Source: Paenibacillus sp. DMB20
GTDB lineage: Bacteria; Bacillota; Bacilli; Paenibacillales; Paenibacillaceae
Assembly (NCBI RefSeq): GCF_000987955.1
Contig: NZ_LAZU01000008.1
Span: forward strand, 1-64,000
DNA: 64,000 nucleotides
Direction of reading: 5' to 3'
Every line of letters begins with the position of its first letter. The stretch's first letter is position 1. This document shows, piece by piece, positions 1 through 8,690 of this stretch. The notes under the pieces are model-generated. The model did no database searches and was not told the DNA's origin. It was given only the letters and a program-made list of their open reading frames with translations. The position numbers were made by a program, and so were the translations under genes.

Positions 1-28
1 ATAGACGTTTTTTCTTTAGATATAACAA

Positions 29-126
29 AGTATAAACTTCAGAGGTTTGCCATCCTTATATCGCAAGAAAAACTTCCGCTAAAAGCGGTCTGTCTTCTGA
101 GAAAGTACGTCGATAGACGTTTTTCT
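29..126 (+). repeat. ~97-bp dispersed repeat, copy 1
   Basis: This unit recurs in inverted orientation at 2804-2900 and in direct orientation at 49941-50026. Shared blocks include AGAGGTNTGCCATCCT, CTTCCGCT and CTGTCTTCTGAGAAA, ending in GTACGTCGATAGACGT, which holds an ACGTC/GACGT dyad. The first 15 bases of the window (ATAGACGTTTTTTCT) match the last bases of the unit, so another copy probably ends just at the window edge. No protein family was recognised in it. Confidence 0.75.
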
Positions 127-197
127 TTTGGCTTCATGGTTGCCCCGGTTGCGTTGAAAGGGCTTGCTTTTGATTCTGAATGACCGGGTCTGAGGGA

Positions 198-226
198 TTG
201 ACAAATGATACAGCAATCACTAAAAT
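198..226 (+). promoter_or_regulatory. Sigma-A promoter of the first dioxygenase operon
   Basis: TTGACA at 198-203 and TAAAAT at 221-226 are separated by exactly 17 bases. This is the only strong promoter upstream of the dioxygenase gene. The operator-like dyad at 224-241 overlaps its -10 element. Confidence 0.7.
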
Positions 227-241
227 CTTTAAATAAAGATA
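224..241. promoter_or_regulatory. MhqR-like operator (AATCT-N8-AGATA)
   Basis: An inverted repeat AATCTTTAAATAAAGATA overlaps the -10 and the inferred transcription start. It matches TATCT-N8-AGATA, as in the perfect palindrome at 8838-8855 before the paralogous operon, with one mismatch. The B. subtilis MarR-type repressor MhqR binds a site with the same outer arms. No regulator gene lies in the window, so the binding protein is inferred. Confidence 0.55.
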
Positions 242-363
242 TTTGAAATAAAGATATAAAATTGCGTTTCATGATTCATGGAATCGGATTAATTTTTAAG
301 GAAATCATAGTCATGATGGTCATGATTCAATTTGCAGCAAGAGTTTGAAAGGGGAGAACCAAT

Positions 364-1311
364 ATGAACAAAAAGGTAACAAAGGGGATTCACCATATTA
401 CTGCTATCGTCGGAAATCCACAGGAAAACGTCGATTTTTATACAGGCGTTCTCGGTTTGAGATTAGTCAAAAAGACGGTGAACTTTGATGATCCGGGAAC
501 CTATCATTTGTATTTTGGAAATGACGGGGGTAGGCCGGGAACCATCATGACGTTTTTTCCATGGCCAGGAGCTTACAAAGGACGGATCGGAACGGGCCAA
601 GTCGGCGTAACTACTTTCGTCGTTCCTGAGGGTGCCTTGGATTTTTGGGAAAACAGGCTCTCGGCTTTTAAGATCTCCGTCAAGAAAGAGAAGCGGTTTG
701 GTGAAGATTACCTTCAATTCGAGGATCCTCATGGACTGCAGCTTGAAATTGTGGCGAGACAAGAAGGTCCTGAAAGCGAATGGAACTTTGATGGAATCTC
801 GCGAAATGAGGCGGTCAAAGGATTTGGAGGCGCTGTTCTTTTATCGGGAGCTCCTCATCAAACGGCCGATTTGCTTGAACAGGTCATGGGACTTGAGAAA
901 GTCGGGCAGGAAGGGAACTACTTACGATTTCGTGCCGTTGGCGATCTCGGCAATGTGATCGATATCCCATTGAAAGCAAGCCCCATGGGCCAGATGGGCG
1001 CAGGTACCGTTCATCACATCGCATGGCGCGCCAAAGATGTTGAAGAGCATCAAGAATGGCAAAAGCAAGTAGCGAACAGTGGTTTTCACCCGACCCAGAT
1101 TCTTGATCGGCAATATTTCAATGCAATCTATTTCCGTGAACCAGGCGGCTTGCTCTTTGAAATTGCTACGGATCCTCCCGGATTTGATCGCGATGAGCCG
1201 GCTGAAACGATGGGAGAACAGCTGATGCTGCCGCCATGGCTTGAGGCAAAGCGTGAACAAATCGAAGCCGTGCTTTTACCTGTAACCGTTCGAACTCTCA
1301 ATTCTAAGTAA
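364..1311 (+). CDS. Ring-cleaving dioxygenase, two VOC domains (MhqA/MhqE/MhqO family)
   Basis: A 315-residue cytosolic protein of two vicinal-oxygen-chelate halves (about residues 7-135 and 150-280). Likely metal ligands are the His pair at 10-11, the His pair at 217-218 (TVHHIAWR) and Glu266 (GGLLFEIATDPPGF). Family members open catechol- or hydroquinone-type rings and protect against quinone stress. The start follows an AAAGGGGAG site. It is first in an operon with a flavin-reductase-like protein (11-bp gap) and WrbA. A paralogue lies at 8914-9857. The exact substrate cannot be read from sequence. Confidence 0.9.
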   Translation: MNKKVTKGIHHITAIVGNPQENVDFYTGVLGLRLVKKTVNFDDPGTYHLYFGNDGGRPGTIMTFFPWPGAYKGRIGTGQVGVTTFVVPEGALDFWENRLSAFKISVKKEKRFGEDYLQFEDPHGLQLEIVARQEGPESEWNFDGISRNEAVKGFGGAVLLSGAPHQTADLLEQVMGLEKVGQEGNYLRFRAVGDLGNVIDIPLKASPMGQMGAGTVHHIAWRAKDVEEHQEWQKQVANSGFHPTQILDRQYFNAIYFREPGGLLFEIATDPPGFDRDEPAETMGEQLMLPPWLEAKREQIEAVLLPVTVRTLNSK

Positions 1312-1322
1312 AGGATGATTGC

Positions 1323-1928
1323 ATGAAATCCATCGATCCGGAAATATTAAGCGAACGCGATAACTACAAGTTTTTGATTGGAAGCATCATACCAAGACCG
1401 ATTGCATTTGTTACAACACTTTCCGAAGAGGGGGTCTTAAATGGAGCGCCGTTCAGCTATTTTAATATCGTAACATCCAACCCCCCGATGGTTTCTGTCT
1501 CTGTGCAGCGAATAAACGGGAGACAGAAAGATACGGCAGTCAATGCGGCTCACAAAAAGGCGTTTGTTGTTCATATAGCGGATGAGTCTTATATTAAAGC
1601 GCTGAACCAGACGGCTGTCCGTTTGCCACCCGATGAAAGCGAAGTCGAGGCTTCCGGTCTGACACCTGTCAAAAGCGAAAAAATAGACGTTCCAGGAATT
1701 AAAGAGGCAAAAATCCGAATGGAGTGCTTATTGGAAAAAACGATCCCTCTTGGAGAAAATGAAGCAAGCTGTGACTTGCTCATTGGAAGGGTTGTTCTCT
1801 ATCATATTTCCGAAGAACTTTATGAAAACGGACGAATCCATGCCGATCGGTTACAACCCGTAAGTCGTCTTGCAGGAAGTTATTATGCGAAATTGGGAGA
1901 AATGTTCTCCTTAGAGCGTCCAAAGTAA
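1323..1928 (+). CDS. Flavin reductase-like, FMN-binding split-barrel protein
   Basis: A 201-residue protein with the flavin-reductase-like split barrel: the N-terminal IIPRPIAFVTTLSEEG and NGAPFSYFN segments are typical of the FMN-binding pocket. Members bind FMN and either reduce flavin for a partner or act as oxidoreductases. An AAGGATG site precedes the ATG, 11 bp after the dioxygenase stop, so the two are co-transcribed. In this operon it probably supplies reducing power in quinone or aromatic detoxification (inference). Confidence 0.85.
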   Translation: MKSIDPEILSERDNYKFLIGSIIPRPIAFVTTLSEEGVLNGAPFSYFNIVTSNPPMVSVSVQRINGRQKDTAVNAAHKKAFVVHIADESYIKALNQTAVRLPPDESEVEASGLTPVKSEKIDVPGIKEAKIRMECLLEKTIPLGENEASCDLLIGRVVLYHISEELYENGRIHADRLQPVSRLAGSYYAKLGEMFSLERPK

Positions 1929-2014
1929 AAACATAACAAACCAATCCTTGAATAATGGAGCGCAAAATGAATCTATTAAACCTATTTAAAAAAAGACAAG
2001 GGAGCGAATCAACT

Positions 2015-2626
2015 ATGGCAAACGTGAAATTGGCAATCATTTACTACAGCTCAACCGGAACGAATTACAAAATGGCTAAATGGGCCGAGGAGGGTGCAAA
2101 GGCAGCAGGTGCCGAAGTAAAAGTGTTAAAAGTGCAGGAAACCGTTCCGGCCAGCGTCATTGAGTCAAACCCGGTATGGAAAGCACATGTGGAAGCAACA
2201 AAAGATGTCCCCGAGGTAGCATTAAGCGATCTTGAATGGGCAGATGCAATCATTTTCAGCATGCCGACTCGCTTCGGTAACCTGCCGTCTCAAATGAAGC
2301 AATTTTTGGATACGACAGGGGGACTTTGGTTCCACGGAAAACTGGCGAACAAGGTCGTTAGTGCCATGACTTCCGCCCAAAACCCGAACGGCGGCCAAGA
2401 ACAAACCGTCTTAAGCTTATACACGACGATGTTCCACTGGGGTGCCATTGTTGCCGCACCTGGATATACGGATCAATCCCTATTTACGGCAGGAGGAAAT
2501 CCATACGGGACAAGTGTTACGGTTGATAAGGATGGAAATATAGTAGAAGATGCCGAACAAGCCGTCAAACACCAAGCCAGACGAACGGTTACCGTAGCAG
2601 AATGGGTTAAAAAAGGAAACGAATAA
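2015..2626 (+). CDS. wrbA: NAD(P)H:quinone oxidoreductase, WrbA type
   Basis: A 203-residue flavodoxin-fold protein. YYSSTGTNYKMA near the N terminus is the FMN phosphate loop, and PTRFGNLPSQMKQFLD and the GGGQEQT-like segment are typical of WrbA. It reduces quinones by two electrons without semiquinone release. I chose the ATG at 2015, which has AAGGGAG upstream and gives the family's usual N terminus; in-frame ATGs at 1955 and 1967 (GGAG at 1957) would add 16-20 residues. It completes the three-gene quinone-stress operon. Confidence 0.9.
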   Translation: MANVKLAIIYYSSTGTNYKMAKWAEEGAKAAGAEVKVLKVQETVPASVIESNPVWKAHVEATKDVPEVALSDLEWADAIIFSMPTRFGNLPSQMKQFLDTTGGLWFHGKLANKVVSAMTSAQNPNGGQEQTVLSLYTTMFHWGAIVAAPGYTDQSLFTAGGNPYGTSVTVDKDGNIVEDAEQAVKHQARRTVTVAEWVKKGNE

Positions 2627-2663
2627 GGACATTCAAAAAGAAAGCGCAGCCGCCGAGAATGAT

Positions 2664-2802
2664 ATGCTCCCCATATGGTAGACAGGTGAAATAATAAAAC
2701 CTGTTACTGTAAGGGGAGCATTTTACGTATAAAAAAGAATATTCGGCAGCACAAAAATACGAGATTATCCAAGAAATGCATACGGGATCAACTAGACCAT
2801 AA
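2664..2802 (+). mobile_element. Left end and orfA start of a degenerate IS3-type element
   Basis: A dyad ATGCTCCCC (2664-2672) / GGGGAGCAT (2713-2721) with an inner ACAGGT/ACCTGT pair is followed by a frame reading YKKEYSAAQKYEIIQEM (2725-2802), which resembles the helix-turn-helix start of IS3-family OrfA proteins. The expected start codon is ACG instead of ATG and the frame stops after 25 codons, directly beside repeat copy 2. The rest of the element is missing. Confidence 0.5.
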
Positions 2803-2803
2803 G

Positions 2804-2900
2804 AAAACGTCTATCGACGTATTTTCTCAGAAGACAGACCGCATTTAGCGGAAATATTTCTTGCGAGATTAGGATGGCAAACCTCTGTAGTTTATACCTT
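2804..2900 (-). repeat. ~97-bp dispersed repeat, copy 2 (inverted)
   Basis: Reverse-complement copy of the unit at 29-126, with a handful of differences. Together the two copies bracket the dioxygenase operon and the IS3-type end as long inverted repeats. It abuts the orfA relic and lies 3' of the SDR gene encoded on the minus strand. Confidence 0.75.
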
Positions 2901-2974
2901 TCTTATCTCTTAATAAAAAGAGCGCCTATGTCTAGACGCTCTCACGGTTACATATTGCCCAGGGAAATCCCGTT

Positions 2975-3724
2975 TTATTTGAAAGAAGCGTAGCCTTCGT
3001 CCGCCATGACCACGCTGCCGTTGATGGCGCTGGCTTCAGGCAGGGTCAGCAGGAATACGGCGTCGGCAATCTGTTCCGGTTGGGTTAATTTGTTCCCCAT
3101 GACTTTGGATTTCATCATGTCTACCATTCCGTTGTCTTTATAGCCTTGAATGATCGGGGTGTCTACGGCGCCCGGCGCGACGGCGACAACGCGGATACCG
3201 TATTCCGCAAGTTCAAGGGCAGCGGATTTGGTCATCATAATGACGGCGCCCTTCGAAGCGTGGTATGCAAATGTGCCGGGCGAAGCCAGGAATCCGAATA
3301 CGGAAGCGGTATTGATGATTACACCTTTAATGCCAAGCTCGCGCATCTTCTTGCCTGCGGCAATAATGCCGTGGACCACGCCGTGTTGGTTTACGTTTAT
3401 CACGTTGTGGTAATCGGCAAGATTTTGGTCCAACACCGGCGTAATTCGTCCGATCCCGGCGTTATTGAACATAATGTCGATCCGGCCGTAGGTTTCGACG
3501 GCTTTATTAACGAGTGCTTCCACGTCTTCGAATTTGGACACGTCGGTTTTTACGAAGATCGCCTCGCCGCCGGCAGCCTTGATGCGTTCCACGGTTTCGT
3601 TTCCGCCGGCTTCATTAAAATCGGCAACTACGACCTGATCGCCGTTGCTTGCGAATTTCAATGCCGTTTCTCTGCCGATCCCGCTGGCCGCGCCCGTAAT
3701 GACAGCCACTCTTTTATTGGACAT
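2975..3724 (-). CDS. Short-chain dehydrogenase/reductase (SDR)
   Basis: A 249-residue classical SDR with TGAASGIG (10-17) for NAD(P) binding, NNAG (87-90) and the catalytic Ser141, Tyr154 and Lys158 (YHASK). It resembles 3-oxoacyl-ACP reductase/glucose dehydrogenase-like members; the substrate is not clear. A GAGGAGG site precedes the ATG. It is transcribed away from the LysR-type gene across a 141-bp AT-rich spacer, the usual arrangement of a LysR regulator and its target. Confidence 0.9.
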   Translation of the reverse strand: MSNKRVAVITGAASGIGRETALKFASNGDQVVVADFNEAGGNETVERIKAAGGEAIFVKTDVSKFEDVEALVNKAVETYGRIDIMFNNAGIGRITPVLDQNLADYHNVINVNQHGVVHGIIAAGKKMRELGIKGVIINTASVFGFLASPGTFAYHASKGAVIMMTKSAALELAEYGIRVVAVAPGAVDTPIIQGYKDNGMVDMMKSKVMGNKLTQPEQIADAVFLLTLPEASAINGSVVMADEGYASFK

Positions 3725-3865
3725 GATGAATTCCTCCTCAAGTTTAAGTAAGTTCTATATAATAGATGTAGGTCCCTATCTGTCTTCATGGTAGCACTCC
3801 TTTTTATTAATTAAAATTTAAATATAATTATGAATAGTTAAGCAGAACTAAATTAGGGGGCAGTC

Positions 3866-4762
3866 ATGAACCTAGAGCAAATGGAGTATATTGTACAGGT
3901 TGCCAGAACCGGATCCCTGACAAGCGCGGCCGAGCAATCCCATGTTACGTTGTCGGCGATCAGCCAATCGATATCGTCCCTAGAAACGGAGCTCGGAATT
4001 TCCCTGTTTACCCGATCGCGCGGATCGGGAGCGGTACCGACGGCTGAAGGGCAGTTGATTATCAGCAAGGCCAGCGAAGTGCTTGTTAAAATCCAGGAGC
4101 TGCGGGAGGAGGCCCAATCCTTCAGCAACAGCCTCAGCGGACAATTGAAAATCGCGGCCATTCCCGGGCCGATGCATCTGTTGGTGGATGCCGTCGCCCG
4201 CTTTAAAAGGGAGCACCCGAAAGTCAGGATCGAGATTCATGAAAAAGGCCCGAATGAAATATTGAAGGATATTGAGCATGGCAGGCTTGACGCCGGATTA
4301 ATGGTGCTGTCCGAACAGCTGATAGGCAAGCATAAAGAGCTGTCCTTCGAGCGGCTTATGGAGGGGGAAATGGTTGTCGGCGTCCATCCCGGCAGCCCGC
4401 TCGCCCTCAAAAAATCCATCACCCCGGATCAGCTGGAAGGCCAGACGTTTGCGTTGTACGACGATGAGCAGATACGGGATTATTTTACCGAATTCATAGC
4501 CGTCCACGATAACATCGACATCCTGTTCATATCCAACAATACGCAGGCGATTAACAATGCCGTCCTGGAAGGCCTTGCGGTCACGCTGGGTTTGGATTAT
4601 TCGTTTCACGGGTATCGCGAACCGGAAAACATTGACATCGTGACGGTACCCGTCATGCTGCCGGGCCAAGGGCCGATCTATTACGGCTGGGTCAGCCCCA
4701 AAGGCAGGAACACCTCGCAGATTGCCAAGCGGTTCATGAATGCGTTGAAGTGCGGGAAGTGA
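3866..4762 (+). CDS. LysR-family transcriptional regulator
   Basis: A 298-residue protein with an N-terminal winged helix-turn-helix (about 1-60, with GSLTSAAEQSHVTLSAISQS as the recognition region) and a type-2 periplasmic-binding-like effector domain from about residue 88. It is divergent from the SDR gene, which is its most probable target. The start follows AGGGGG. The effector is unknown. Confidence 0.9.
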   Translation: MNLEQMEYIVQVARTGSLTSAAEQSHVTLSAISQSISSLETELGISLFTRSRGSGAVPTAEGQLIISKASEVLVKIQELREEAQSFSNSLSGQLKIAAIPGPMHLLVDAVARFKREHPKVRIEIHEKGPNEILKDIEHGRLDAGLMVLSEQLIGKHKELSFERLMEGEMVVGVHPGSPLALKKSITPDQLEGQTFALYDDEQIRDYFTEFIAVHDNIDILFISNNTQAINNAVLEGLAVTLGLDYSFHGYREPENIDIVTVPVMLPGQGPIYYGWVSPKGRNTSQIAKRFMNALKCGK

Positions 4763-4779
4763 AACAGGTGCGTCAAAAA

Positions 4780-4830
4780 GCATGAAGCATGAAAGAGCAT
4801 GAAGCATGAAAGAGCATGAAGCATGAAAGA
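4780..4830 (+). repeat. Three tandem 17-bp units between lysR-type gene and terminator
   Basis: GCATGAAGCATGAAAGA is repeated three times without change (4780-4796, 4797-4813, 4814-4830). The unit is itself built from CATGAA repeats. The last unit supplies the left arm of the terminator that follows. No spacers are present, so it is not a CRISPR array. Confidence 0.9.
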
Positions 4831-4864
4831 GCAGGCCGCATGAATCACGGACTGCTCTTTTTTA
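4826..4864. terminator. Intrinsic terminator shared by LysR and CGTase genes
   Basis: Stem AAAGAGCAG (4826-4834) / CTGCTCTTT (4852-4860) followed by T residues. With convergent genes on both sides and A residues on its left it can act in both directions. Confidence 0.75.
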
Positions 4865-4880
4865 CATTTTTTTCGGTTTT

Positions 4881-7021
4881 TTACGGCTGCCAATTCACGT
4901 TCACCGTCGCCGTGCCGGTAGCCGGGGCCGTGAAGGAATGATTGGAGCCGCCTTCCCAAACGACGGAGGTTCCGTTCTTCTTCATAAATTTAAATTCGAT
5001 GGTTACACCTGCCGGAACGCTGACATCGTAATACCAGGTCGGGTATTGATATACGACCTGGTTATACATGGGACCTATTGCTTTGGCCGGTTCCCAGTTG
5101 CCCAATTCGCTTACGCTGCCGGCAAGGTACACGTTCTGGCCGAGCGTGGTCGCCGCGTTGTTTACAACGAAACGGACGCTGACCTGTTCGCCGGTCAGTA
5201 CCTGAAAGTTGTCATATACGTTGCTGGCAGTTCCGGTTGAACCGGTGATTTTGACGTTGTAATTCCCCGGCGTAACGGCGGGAATTTTCACTTTGATCTG
5301 ACTGTCTTCCCAGGACACGATTTCGGTGCCGGCAACGGCCGTGGTTCCGAAATATACCGTCCCTTTGGCAGACCCGAAGCCCCGGCCGTCGATCGTAATG
5401 ACCGTTCCCGCTTTCGCCATCATCGGTCCGACGTGACCGATGACCGGGGTCGTTTGAGCTGCCGTATACTGCCAGACGGCTGCGGAGCCGGCGGCGAGCG
5501 TAAAGGTGTTTACGGCACCGCCGCTGCCTGCGGTGATCGGGTTGCCGTTCAGGGTGCCGCCGAGGACGTCGCTGTATGTGCCGGCCGGAAGCGAGGTGAC
5601 AAGTCCCGAGATGGAAGCCGATGCGCTCAGGTTGCGGTTAATCGCAACGACGGCCACATGATTTCCGAATTTGCGCTCGTAAATAATGACGTCGTTATTG
5701 ATCCAGCGTTCCTGCGTGGAGCCGTAGGCGACGGCCGGATTGGTTTTGCGGAGCGGCGCGAGTTTTTTAATGACATTGTACGCGGTTGTCGTCGTGGAGA
5801 AGGAGGGAATGCGGGCCCGGTTGTCCGGATCGTTGCCGCCGCTCATGTACTGCTCCGTTCCATAATAGATTGCCGGTACGCCGCGGGAGGTCAGCGTGAA
5901 GGCGAGCGCCTGTTCCAACTTCCGTTTATTGGCGCTGGAGGTATGGAAACGCTCCATGTCATGGTTATCGATGAAGGTCACCTGGTCGTCCACCTGAGCG
6001 TAGTCGGCGGCAGAGCCTTCAAGCATCGCCTTCAACCCGTACATATTGTCCGTGTTGTCGCGGAATACCTGGCGCGTTTTTTGCGCGAATCGGAAATCAA
6101 GCAGACTCATGCCGCTTTCGTTCGCGAACTGATGGTTTTCGGCGCTCACTTCGTTGACGCCAAGGAACCATTCGCCGAAGGTGAAGACCGGTTTATAGTT
6201 GTTGACCGTCGCCATGAAGCTTTTTTGCCAGCCGAAAGGCATATGCTTGACCGCATCCATCCGAATGCCGTCAATTCCGAGATCGAGCCACATTTTGACG
6301 GCTTCTTTCAAGTATGTATCCACCGTGCTGTTGTTGTGGTTTAAATCGGCAAGATCGTAAAGGTTTTTATAGATTCCGTTTTCCGTGGTGGAAAAATCCG
6401 TGCCGCCGTTATGATGGAAAAGGTTCTGCGTGTCATTGGTGTATCCGGCCAGCAGCGTGCCGTTATTATAGAGCTTGCCGTTCTCGGCGAAGGAAGGCTG
6501 GTCCGAGGAAGCGGGGGACGTGTGGTTCGGCGCAAAGTCGATGATCACCTTGATGTTTTTGGCATGGGCGGCGGCGATCAGGTTTTTGAAGTCGGTTATG
6601 GTGCCGTAGGCGGATTCGTCTTTTTGAAATCCCTTGCCCAGTAGCCGTGGTAAGCGGTATTGTTAACGCCCGAATAATTGATGACGCTGTAAATGTTCTC
6701 GACCGGCTGGGAGATCCAGATGGCGGTAACGCCCATGCCCGTCAGGTAACCGTCGTTGATTTTGTTGATAATCCCTTGCCAATCGCCGCCGCAATACAAT
6801 CTCAGGTTGGTACAGGTGCCGTCAAATGCCGGCCCGGAAGGATTGTTGGCCGCGTTGCCGTCAGAGAAACGGTCGGTGAAAATCTGGTAAATGACGTCGG
6901 TGCTGAAATTTTGCTTATTGGATACCGAAGTATCCGGTGCCGCTTGGGCAGGCGTAAACAGGCTCATCGTAAGGGATAGGGCAAGCGTGAATGCGGCTGT
7001 CATTTTAGTCCATTTGTTCAT
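4881..7021 (-). CDS. cgt: Cyclodextrin glucanotransferase precursor (frame broken by one apparent missing base)
   Basis: Secreted CGTase that converts starch into cyclodextrins; 713 residues once the frame is repaired, the normal precursor length. A signal peptide (1-27, ending PAQA) is followed by the GH13 A/B domains, domain C, an IPT/TIG domain ([20 protein letters not shown]) and a C-terminal CBM20 starch-binding domain. Catalytic Asp in [10 protein letters not shown], Glu in FTFGEWFLG and Asp in [10 protein letters not shown] (229/257/328 of the mature enzyme) are present, as is His in DFAPNHTSP. The frame shifts near 6611: the sense strand reads AATCCGCCTAC where AATCCGGCCTAC would restore NPAYGT. 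As written, a 141-residue N-terminal piece (6596-7021) stops early. The start follows AAGGAGG. Confidence 0.9.
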
Positions 7022-7123
7022 TCGGATAGGCCTCCTTTTTCGGTTTTTGCCGATGTAAATGAAGAAATAACCGGAACACGTTCCAAACTTCGGTAAGCTT
7101 CACCTCCCCGAATATGGGGCCGC

Positions 7124-7185
7124 AAAAAACCCCGGCGTCTCGGAAAGAGAGTACCGGGGTTGTTCCATAACCGTAAGGCGGTTAT
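7124..7185 (-). terminator. Terminator-like hairpin and upstream hairpin in the CGTase leader
   Basis: On the minus strand a hairpin with arms ATAACCG/CGGTTAT (7167-7185) precedes a second with arms AACCCCGG/CCGGGGTT (7128-7161) followed by six T residues (7124-7129). The second has all the marks of an intrinsic terminator, and it lies about 100 bases before the CGTase start codon, downstream of the inferred promoter. This suggests attenuation of the leader transcript. I do not recognise a known riboswitch or RAT site. Confidence 0.55.
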
Positions 7186-7230
7186 AGAAGGCATGGCCCT
7201 TAAATTCCAAAATTTAGAGGTTACGCAAAT

Positions 7231-7260
7231 ATTGTAAATGGAAGCGGATTCAAAAGTCAA
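7231..7260 (-). promoter_or_regulatory. Sigma-A promoter of CGTase with cre-like site
   Basis: On the minus strand TTGACT (7255-7260) and TACAAT (7231-7236) are 18 bases apart. Between them, TGGAAGCGGATTCA (7239-7252) matches the CcpA cre consensus TGWAANCGNTNWCA at 12 of 14 positions. A cre between -35 and -10 would give catabolite repression, as is common for starch-degrading enzymes. CcpA binding is inferred. Confidence 0.55.
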
Positions 7261-7408
7261 CTCCCTGATAAATAAGAAATAAAGGCCGGGTTTCCATGGA
7301 TGCAAGATGAAGTTTTATATGCATTGTGAAATGATGATGCCGGGGATATAATAGTGTGCGGAAAGGAAATATTTGGTCGAATTATGGAAACGCGATAAGG
7401 AGAGGGGC

Positions 7409-8563
7409 ATGAGTTTGCAAATGGAACATGGGGCTGAGCTGTTGGGATTGGATTCCCGGGGAGTCCGGGCGGCCTGCCGGGCCGTTGACCGGGAAATTGA
7501 AGCAGGCACGATGCCGGGCGCGGTACTCGCGGTGGTGCATCGGGGCCGGGAGTGGATCTATGCGAAGGGGGATGCCGATCCGGATCCGAAACGTCCGGTT
7601 CCGGTACGAAAGGATACGCGTTTTGACAGTGCATCGCTGACCAAGGTGGTTGCCCTGCTTCCGCTTGTCCTAACGCTGATCGATGAAGGGATTCTTACGC
7701 TCAGTACGCCTGTGTCGTCCTGGCTGCCCCAATTCGGCGTGCCCGGCAAGGATGAGCTGACCGTCGGACAGCTTTTGACTCATACTTCCGGACTTCAAGC
7801 GGATATGGACCTGCATTCCCACGGATGGAGCAGGGATCAGATGTGGAATGCCGTCATGGATGCCCCGCTGCAGCGGAAGCCCGGCATGGAAGCGATATAC
7901 AGCGATATCGGCTATCTTGTGCTTGGTAGGCTTGTGGAAAAAGCGCTTGGCATTCCGCTTGATGAAGCGGCACGAACGCGCGTTTTCGAACCGCTGGGGA
8001 TGAAGGATGCCGTATTCTCTCCATTGCTGATCTCCAGGGAATACATAGCGGCGACGGAGTACGACTCCCTTCATGACGGTCATCTGTGCGGCGTCGTTCA
8101 TGACGAGAAAGCCCGTGCCCTTGGGGGCGTGTGCGGCCATGCCGGTTTGTTTGTAACCGCCGATGATTTGATCCGATACGCCAAAATGTGGATGGCCGGC
8201 GGCATCGTTCCGGAAGATTCACCCGACGCGCTAAACGGAAAGGACCCCCGACGGGTGCTGTCCAAAGCGGCTGTGGAAGCATCCACACGGAGCCATACGG
8301 TCGGAATCCCGGGGGCATACCGAGGACTTGGGTGGGTGCTGAAGGGAGACCGGATGGACGCCTCGGGCGACTGGATGAGCGGACGCTCCTATGGGCATAC
8401 CGGATTTACCGGTACAAGCCTGTGGATCGATCCGGAGCATGAAATGGCTGTTATTTTGCTGACCAACCGCGTCTATGGAGGTCGGAATACCAGCGTGTCC
8501 CAGCTTCGGATTCAAGTGCATAACGCATTGATCGCCGCAGTTTCAGGGGAACAGGCCATTTAA
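7409..8563 (+). CDS. Beta-lactamase-fold serine hydrolase (class C/esterase type)
   Basis: A 384-residue protein of the serine beta-lactamase-like family (penicillin-binding-protein, esterase or peptidase relatives). The nucleophile motif SLTK is at 76-79, YSDIG occupies the YxN position, and SYGHTGFTG takes the place of the KTG box. No signal peptide is seen, so it is probably cytosolic. The ATG at 7409 follows AAGGAGAGGGG; an upstream in-frame ATG at 7373 lacks such a site. Neighbours give no clue to the substrate. Confidence 0.85.
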   Translation: MSLQMEHGAELLGLDSRGVRAACRAVDREIEAGTMPGAVLAVVHRGREWIYAKGDADPDPKRPVPVRKDTRFDSASLTKVVALLPLVLTLIDEGILTLSTPVSSWLPQFGVPGKDELTVGQLLTHTSGLQADMDLHSHGWSRDQMWNAVMDAPLQRKPGMEAIYSDIGYLVLGRLVEKALGIPLDEAARTRVFEPLGMKDAVFSPLLISREYIAATEYDSLHDGHLCGVVHDEKARALGGVCGHAGLFVTADDLIRYAKMWMAGGIVPEDSPDALNGKDPRRVLSKAAVEASTRSHTVGIPGAYRGLGWVLKGDRMDASGDWMSGRSYGHTGFTGTSLWIDPEHEMAVILLTNRVYGGRNTSVSQLRIQVHNALIAAVSGEQAI

Positions 8564-8655
8564 GGGGGTGTAAGGGTCCTTTCGGCCATATCGGGCCATA
8601 TGGAAGAGTGCCTAAATGGAGGGCCGTTTTTTTGTGAAGACTTCCAAAATATAAG

Positions 8656-8684
8656 CTGACACGGAATGTATCCTTTGATATAAT
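8656..8684 (+). promoter_or_regulatory. Sigma-A promoter of a candidate small RNA
   Basis: CTGACA (8656-8661) and a perfect TATAAT (8679-8684) are spaced by 17 bases. No gene with a ribosome binding site follows before the terminator that ends near 8773. Confidence 0.65.
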
Positions 8685-8690
8685 AAACAT

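Noticed and set aside
1955-2014. N-terminal extension of WrbA from the ATG at 1955
   Set aside because: The extra residues do not belong to the WrbA fold, and the ATG at 2015 has its own ribosome binding site.
3146-3751. Plus-strand open frame opposite the SDR gene
   Set aside because: The SDR gene on the minus strand has all catalytic motifs and a ribosome binding site; the antisense frame has no support.
4780-4830. CRISPR array
   Set aside because: The repeats are directly tandem, 17 bp, with no spacers and no cas genes in the window.
5433-6344. Plus-strand open frame (303 codons) inside the CGTase gene
   Set aside because: Antisense shadow of a well-conserved enzyme; composition is that of reverse-complemented coding DNA.
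7015-7110. Leader peptide (GTG start near 7108, 32 codons) overlapping the CGTase start
   Set aside because: It has a GGGGAGG site but no family or stalling motif, and overlap with the true ribosome binding site may be accidental.
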